This document shows positions 5,549-9,813 of a stretch of 9,813 nucleotides of DNA, piece by piece (the first letter of the stretch is position 1; every line of letters begins with the position of its first letter). The notes under the pieces were generated by a model that saw only the letters and a program-made list of their open reading frames with translations, did not search any database and was not told the DNA's origin. Both the position numbers and the translations under genes were made by a program. This DNA comes from Pseudomonadota bacterium (GTDB lineage Bacteria; Pseudomonadota; Alphaproteobacteria; Rhizobiales; Xanthobacteraceae), in contig JAEYTJ010000260.1 of the NCBI GenBank assembly GCA_023434095.1, positions 1 through 9,813 of the forward strand, written 5' to 3'.

Positions 5549-6664
5549 ATGAGGATAACAGCCCGTGTCGGGCTGGCGGCGCTGTGCGCGCTCGCCGGTG
5601 CCGTGCCCCCCGCTATGGCGCAGGAAAAGCAGAAGGTTTTCCTGTCCATGAGCTATATCGGCAATGACTGGCAGGCCGAGGCCGCCAACATGGTCAAGGC
5701 CATGGCCGCCTCGAAGGCGCTGCGCGACAAGATCGACCTCGAGGTCCAGGTCGCCGGCCCCAATGCCCAGCGCCAGATCCAGCAGATCAACGCCATGGTG
5801 CAGGCCGGCGCCAAGGCGATCGTGGTCTACCCGATCTCGCCCACCGCGCTGAACCAGGTGGTGAAGAGCGCCTGCGCCAAGGGCGTGAAGATCGTCGCCT
5901 ATGACTCGGTGATCACCGAGCCCTGCGCCTACAACGTCACCATCGACCAGGCGGAAGCCGGCCGGCGCACGGCGGAATGGCTGGTCGAGAAGCTCGGCGG
6001 CAAGGGCAACATCGTGCTCGTCACCGGCGTGCCTGGCACCTCGGTGGACAGTGGGCGCACCAATGCGGCGAAGGAAGTCTTCGCCAAGCATCCCGGCATC
6101 AAGATCGTCGGCGAGGCGGTCGGCCTGTGGAGCCAGGCGGTGGCGCGGACCGAGCTTTCCAAGCTGCTGGCCACCCGCAACTGGAACGACATTGACGGCC
6201 TGTGGATGCAGGTCGGCTGCTACACCGCCAATGCCATGCAGCTGGAAGCCGGCCACACCGCCGAACAGCTCAAGCCCTGCGCGGGCGAGGGCTCGAATGG
6301 CGGGCGCATCCAGATGCTGAAGGCCGGCACCGAAGTGGAGGGTGCCGACGGCGCCTACAAGCCGATGGGCGCGCCGCGCATTTCCTACGCCTCGCCCCCT
6401 TACTCCGGCGCCTATGCGCTGAAGCTGGCGGCGGAACTTCTCGACGGCAAGGAAGTGCCGCACAACGTGACGCTACCGCTGCCGATCGTCACCAATGAGA
6501 CGATCAAGCTCTGCGAGACCGGCAGCTGGGACGAGATGAGGGCCGGCTGCAACGTGTTCAAGCCGTCCATCATCCCCAATCCGGGCTGGTTCGCCTCGAT
6601 CTTCTCCGAAGAGACCCCGGAAGTCGGCCTGAACGCCGCCCTCGTCGGCCAGCCCGAGAACTGA
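5549..6664 (+). CDS. Periplasmic substrate-binding protein of a CUT2 (sugar-type) ABC importer
   Basis: A 371-residue secreted protein. The N-terminus is a Sec signal peptide: R2/R6, a hydrophobic core LAALCALAGAV, and an AMA-QE cleavage site after residue 24. The mature part is a type I periplasmic binding fold (Peripla_BP_4, ribose/galactose-binding-like), shown by FLSMSYIGNDW near the start, QIQQINAMVQAGAKAIVVYP, GVKIVAYDS and GNIVLVTGVPGTSVDSGRTN. It captures a small solute and delivers it to the permease; family members bind sugars, polyols, autoinducer-2 or nucleosides, and which applies cannot be told. The start follows GGGAGG by seven bases; a TTG further upstream is rejected because it overlaps this site. 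Oddly the mature protein has six cysteines in three close pairs (109/126, 224/244, 322/334), suggesting disulfides. It is the first gene of the importer operon, behind the GntR-controlled promoter. Confidence 0.93.
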   Translation: MRITARVGLAALCALAGAVPPAMAQEKQKVFLSMSYIGNDWQAEAANMVKAMAASKALRDKIDLEVQVAGPNAQRQIQQINAMVQAGAKAIVVYPISPTALNQVVKSACAKGVKIVAYDSVITEPCAYNVTIDQAEAGRRTAEWLVEKLGGKGNIVLVTGVPGTSVDSGRTNAAKEVFAKHPGIKIVGEAVGLWSQAVARTELSKLLATRNWNDIDGLWMQVGCYTANAMQLEAGHTAEQLKPCAGEGSNGGRIQMLKAGTEVEGADGAYKPMGAPRISYASPPYSGAYALKLAAELLDGKEVPHNVTLPLPIVTNETIKLCETGSWDEMRAGCNVFKPSIIPNPGWFASIFSEETPEVGLNAALVGQPEN

Positions 6665-6679
6665 GCCCCGCCAACGGCC

Positions 6680-6719
6680 GGGACGCGCTGCCCGACGCGC
6701 GCGCTCCCGTGCCCCACGG
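6680..6719 (+). repeat. Stem-loops between binding-protein and ATPase genes
   Basis: GGGACGCGC (6680-6688) pairs with GCGCG (6699-6703) and TCCC (6705-6708), leaving C6704 bulged: nine pairs in all with a 10-nt loop. A smaller alternative, CCGTG (6707-6711) with CACGG (6715-6719), overlaps its 3' edge. No T-run follows. A hairpin at this position is common in ABC operons, where it keeps the binding-protein mRNA abundant while the ATPase and permease are made at lower level. The gap is 117 bp, and nothing else is visible in it apart from the ATPase ribosome binding site. Confidence 0.45.
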
Positions 6720-6781
6720 CTCCGTTGCCGACGCTGGCCCGCGTGCCGGCGCCCCCTCTCGCGCGCCAAGGGAGAGATGGC

Positions 6782-8332
6782 ATGTCCCATCCCCACACCC
6801 CGCCCGCCGTCGCGCTCGCCGGCGTGTCGAAGGCCTTCGGCGCGACCCGGGCGGTCAGCGATGTCAGCTTCGCGGTCCGCGCCGGCACGGTGCACGCCCT
6901 GCTCGGCGAGAATGGCGCGGGCAAGTCGACGACGATGAAGCTGCTCTCCGGCCTCATCGAGCCCGATGAAGGCAGCATCGCCATTGACGGGCGCCCGGTG
7001 CGGCTGCGCTCGCCGCGCGACGCCCACCGCGCCGGCATCCAGACCGCCTTCCAGGAACTGACCTTGGTGCGCGACCTCAGCGTACTCGACAACATGCTGA
7101 TCCCGTCCGCGCCGGTGAGCTTTCTCGGCACGCTGCGGCGGCGAACGGTGGCCGAGAGCGTCGCCGCGCATTTCGCCCGGCTCGGCCTCGTGGTCGATCT
7201 CAACGCGGAGGTCGGCCGGCTCGACCTCGCCCTGCGCCAGAAGATCGAGATCGCCCGCGCGCTCTACCGCCAGCCGCGCCTGCTGCTGCTCGACGAACCG
7301 ACCTCGGCGCTGGCCGGCAGCGATGTGGAATGGCTCGGCGGGTTGATCGCCGACGCCAAGGCGCGCGGCATCACCGTGCTGTTCATCTCCCACCGCATGC
7401 CGGAAGTGCGCGCCTTCTGCGACGACATGACCGTGCTGCGCAACGGCCGGCGGGTGGCGAGCGGCGCCGTGGCCGATTTCACCGACGCGCAAGTGGTGGA
7501 GATGATCATCGGCCGTTCGCTCGACCAGACCTTTCCCCCGCGCCGCGCCGTGCCCGCCGCCGAGCGGCCGGCGCCGGTGCTGGAAACGCGCAGTCTCACC
7601 GCCGGCGCCAAGCTCACGGAGGTCGACCTCGCGCTGCGGCCGGGCGAGATTCTCGGCGTCGCCGGCCTGCAGGGCATGGGGCAGAAGGAGCTGTTCTCCG
7701 CCTGCTTCGGCGCGCTGCCGGTGCGGCGCGGCGAAATCCGCGTCGACGGGCGACCCGTGCACCTGTCGAGCCCGGCGGACGCCCTGCACCCCTCGCTGCG
7801 CATCGGCTTCGTGCCGGAGGATCGCAAGACCGAGGGGCTGTTCCTCAATCTCGACGGCACCACCAATGCCAGCCTGCCGGTGATCGACAGCTTCAGCCGC
7901 CACGGCCTGATCGACCGCGCCGCCGAGCGTGCCGCGACCGACCGGGTGTTCGCGGCGGTGGATGTCGCGGCGGTTGCCGCCTTCAAAACCGCCGGCGCCT
8001 TTTCCGGCGGCAACCAGCAGAAGATCGCCTTCGCCAAGTGGCTGGTGGCGCAGAGCCGCATCCTGCTGCTGTTCGACCCCACGCGCGGCATCGATGTCGG
8101 CACCAAGCACCAGCTTTACGAACTGATCCGCGCCTTCGCCGATGCCGGCGGCGCGGTGCTGTTCCATTCCACCGAAATCCCCGAACTCGTCCATCTCAGC
8201 GACCGCGCCATCGTTCTCTATGAGGGCCGGGTCACGGCGCAGCTCGGGCTGGAGGAGCTTGACGAGCGGACGGTCATGCGCGCCGTGCTCGGCGATGGCG
8301 CCACCCGTCTCACCGACGGAGCCGCCGCATGA
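6782..8332 (+). CDS. CUT2-type ABC importer ATPase with two nucleotide-binding domains (RbsA/MglA-like)
   Basis: A 516-residue cytoplasmic ATPase that powers the importer. The first NBD (about 8-240) has an intact Walker A GENGAGKST (42-50), a Q-loop in FQELTLV, Walker B LLLLDEPTSAL (D171, E172) and switch histidine in ISHRMPE. Its signature, normally LSxGQ, is altered to LDLALRQ (147-153). The second NBD (about 260-505) has the usual degenerate Walker A of this family (GLQGMGQKEL) and a good signature SGGNQQK (408-414), but its Walker B reads LLLFDPTRG, with F431 and D432 in place of the usual Asp-Glu. The start follows GGAG by seven bases; the frame extends upstream only from a TTG without support. 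The stop overlaps the permease start as ATGA, so the two are translationally coupled. Function as an importer ATPase is firm, and the substrate is unknown. Confidence 0.94.
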   Translation: MSHPHTPPAVALAGVSKAFGATRAVSDVSFAVRAGTVHALLGENGAGKSTTMKLLSGLIEPDEGSIAIDGRPVRLRSPRDAHRAGIQTAFQELTLVRDLSVLDNMLIPSAPVSFLGTLRRRTVAESVAAHFARLGLVVDLNAEVGRLDLALRQKIEIARALYRQPRLLLLDEPTSALAGSDVEWLGGLIADAKARGITVLFISHRMPEVRAFCDDMTVLRNGRRVASGAVADFTDAQVVEMIIGRSLDQTFPPRRAVPAAERPAPVLETRSLTAGAKLTEVDLALRPGEILGVAGLQGMGQKELFSACFGALPVRRGEIRVDGRPVHLSSPADALHPSLRIGFVPEDRKTEGLFLNLDGTTNASLPVIDSFSRHGLIDRAAERAATDRVFAAVDVAAVAAFKTAGAFSGGNQQKIAFAKWLVAQSRILLLFDPTRGIDVGTKHQLYELIRAFADAGGAVLFHSTEIPELVHLSDRAIVLYEGRVTAQLGLEELDERTVMRAVLGDGATRLTDGAAA

Positions 8333-9813
8333 GCCTCGACCTTGCCACTCCCGTCGCCTCCGCCGCCCCGCGTGCCCGGCCGCGTGCGCCGGCCCGCGCG
8401 CCTTCCGCCCCGCGCCGCTGGCTGGGGCGCAACCGCGCGCCGCTGGTGGCGCTGGCGGTGTTTCTCGGCCTGTTCCTGCTCGTCGATGCGCTCAGCCCCG
8501 GGCCGCTCTCCTATTTCGACGTGTCGTTCCAGATTTCCGGCGCGACTCCGCTGGCGCTGGCGGCGATGGGGCAGACGCTGGTGGTGCTCTCCGGCGGCTT
8601 CGACCTCTCCGCCGGTGCGGTGATCTCGCTGGTCAATGCGGTGCTGGCGCGCTCCATGGACCCGGCGGCGGCCGAGGCCTCCGTGCTGGTGTGGACGCTG
8701 GCCGGCATCGGCATCGGCATGATGGTCGGCGCCTTCAACGGCTTCTTCGTCGCAGTCGTCCGCCTGCAGCCGATCGTGGTGACGCTGTCGACCATGTTCA
8801 TCGTCCAGGGCGCGACGCTGCTGGTGATGGACCAGCCCGGCGGCTTCATCGCGCCCACGCTCGGCAGCTTCTACATGGGCGATGCGGTGGAGGGGCTGGT
8901 GCCGATGGCGCTGGTGGTGCTCGGCCTCGCCGCGCTGTTCTGGACCTGGCTGCGCAAGACCGGCTTCGGCGTCGCGCTCTACGCCGTGGGCAGCGATCCC
9001 GCCTCGGCGGCGGCGACGGGCCTGCGCGTCACCGCCGTGCGCTTCGGCACCTATGTACTGGCCGGCGGCTTCTATGGCCTGTCCGGCGTCTTCGTCAGCG
9101 CCCAGACCGGCTCCGGCGACCCGCTGGTCGGCAATTCGCTGCTGCTGTCGATGTTCGCGGCGGTGGTGATCGGCGGCACGCGGCTCGGCGGCGGCAAGGG
9201 CGGGCTGGTCGGCACCATCTTCGGCGCGCTGGTGCTGATGGTGGTCGTCAACATCCTCTTGGTGCTGAACGTCTCCGCCTATTTCGCCACCATCGCCGAA
9301 GGCGGCGTGCTGCTCGCCGCCGTGCTGATCGGCTCGCTGAGCCGCGATTCCGTGCTGAGCGACCAGTTGCGGCGGCTGGGCGGGGCGATCGCGGCGCGGC
9401 GCGCCGGCACGCATGTGAGCCAGCGCCCCGCCGGCGACCGGCGCCTTGCCTTCGTCACCGGCGCGGCGACGCCGGCACGCAGCGTTGCGCCTAGCTTCCT
9501 GCAACGCCATGGCCGTGAGCTGCGCTTCGCCCTGCCAGCCTATGTGTGCCTCGTGCTGGTTCTGATCGCGACGCAGTTCGTGCTCGGCAACACGCTGGCC
9601 AATTGGGGGTTCTGGAACGCCCTCCTCGTGCTCTCCACCTTCCTCGTCATCCTCGCGCTCGGCCAAGGCGCGGTGATCCTCACCGGCGGGCTCGACCTCT
9701 CGGTGCCGTGGACCATCGGCCTTTCCGGCATCCTGCTCGCCGGGCTGGTGCAGGGCTCCGACGCCGCCCTGCTCTACGCCCTGCCGTTGGTGTTCGCCGT
9801 CGCGGCGCTGATC
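8329..9813 (+). CDS. ABC importer permease, two BPD_transp_2 domains fused (3' end outside window)
   Basis: The frame is open for 495 codons to the window edge without a stop. Residues 1-36 are an Ala/Pro/Arg-rich cytoplasmic leader. The first RbsC-like permease half spans about 38-337, with the conserved SGGFDLSAGAVISL motif (from S88), GAFNGFFV, the LYAVGSDPASAAATGLRV loop that contacts the ATPase, and the closing VIGGTRLGGGKGG segment. A polar, basic linker of about 60 residues (338-397) follows. A second permease half begins at about 398, with its own TGGLDLSVPWTIGLSG motif (from T452), and is cut off. Ordinary CUT2 importers use separate permease subunits of about 320-350 residues, so here a heterodimer-like pair is made as one chain, probably near 700 residues when complete. 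The start sits in an ATGA overlap with the ATPase gene. Confidence 0.92.
   Translation, partial: MSLDLATPVASAAPRARPRAPARAPSAPRRWLGRNRAPLVALAVFLGLFLLVDALSPGPLSYFDVSFQISGATPLALAAMGQTLVVLSGGFDLSAGAVISLVNAVLARSMDPAAAEASVLVWTLAGIGIGMMVGAFNGFFVAVVRLQPIVVTLSTMFIVQGATLLVMDQPGGFIAPTLGSFYMGDAVEGLVPMALVVLGLAALFWTWLRKTGFGVALYAVGSDPASAAATGLRVTAVRFGTYVLAGGFYGLSGVFVSAQTGSGDPLVGNSLLLSMFAAVVIGGTRLGGGKGGLVGTIFGALVLMVVVNILLVLNVSAYFATIAEGGVLLAAVLIGSLSRDSVLSDQLRRLGGAIAARRAGTHVSQRPAGDRRLAFVTGAATPARSVAPSFLQRHGRELRFALPAYVCLVLVLIATQFVLGNTLANWGFWNALLVLSTFLVILALGQGAVILTGGLDLSVPWTIGLSGILLAGLVQGSDAALLYALPLVFAVAALI

Noticed and set aside
4778..6463. 561-codon open frame on the minus strand
   Set aside because: It runs through the GntR gene in another frame and antisense to the binding-protein gene. 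Its protein is a His/Arg/Gly/Ala-rich mix without any domain, typical of shadow frames in high-GC DNA.
6725..6781. TTG start extending the ATPase by 19 residues
   Set aside because: It has no ribosome binding site, and the ATG at 6782 is preceded by GGAG at the right distance.
6473..9666. Long minus-strand open frames (573 and 482 codons) opposite the ATPase and permease genes
   Set aside because: They mirror the codon pattern of well-supported plus-strand genes and translate to low-complexity His/Arg/Glu/Gln-rich sequence with no motif or ribosome binding site.
1..9813. Mobile element, CRISPR array, tRNA or attachment site
   Set aside because: No transposase, integrase, regularly spaced repeats, terminal inverted repeats or cloverleaf-like sequence was seen. 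The genes are of consistent composition and in coherent operons.

Overview
The window is a high-GC (roughly 68-70%) chromosomal stretch whose gene style (alphaproteobacterial response regulators, CUT2 sugar-type ABC genes, tight ATGA overlaps, good Shine-Dalgarno sequences) suggests an alphaproteobacterium of the Hyphomicrobiales, perhaps Xanthobacteraceae-like. The genus is a guess. I see no tRNA, rRNA, CRISPR array, insertion sequence or integrase; the DNA looks like ordinary vertically inherited metabolic and regulatory sequence.

Region 1 (2-2238) is a signalling block. The 3' end of a sensor histidine kinase gene overlaps a REC-HisKA-HATPase hybrid kinase gene by 11 bp. The hybrid kinase gene then meets, tail to tail with a 26-bp overlap, an OmpR-type response regulator gene on the minus strand.

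Region 2 (2239-4681) starts with a 250-bp divergent intergenic region that holds TTACA direct repeats of the kind bound by OmpR-family regulators. It is followed by a three-gene amide/nitrogen module: formamidase (fmdA), an AmiS/UreI-type six-helix amide/urea channel, and the small zinc-ribbon protein FmdB. This module should let formamide or short amides enter the cell and be hydrolysed to ammonia plus formate or another acid. Strong RNA hairpins sit in both gaps of the operon.

Region 3 (4702-9813, running off the end) is a solute-uptake system. A minus-strand GntR/FCD regulator is divergent from a CUT2-type ABC importer made of a periplasmic binding protein, a double-NBD ATPase, and a permease polypeptide in which two permease domains are fused (the second is cut by the window end). 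The divergent gap carries a promoter overlapped by an AT-rich inverted/direct repeat, almost certainly the operator for the GntR protein. The transported substrate cannot be read from the sequence.

No wholly new system is evident. The points most worth checking are the fused permease, the altered ATPase motifs, the two candidate operators, the shared-arm tandem hairpins before fmdB, and the six paired cysteines of the binding protein.
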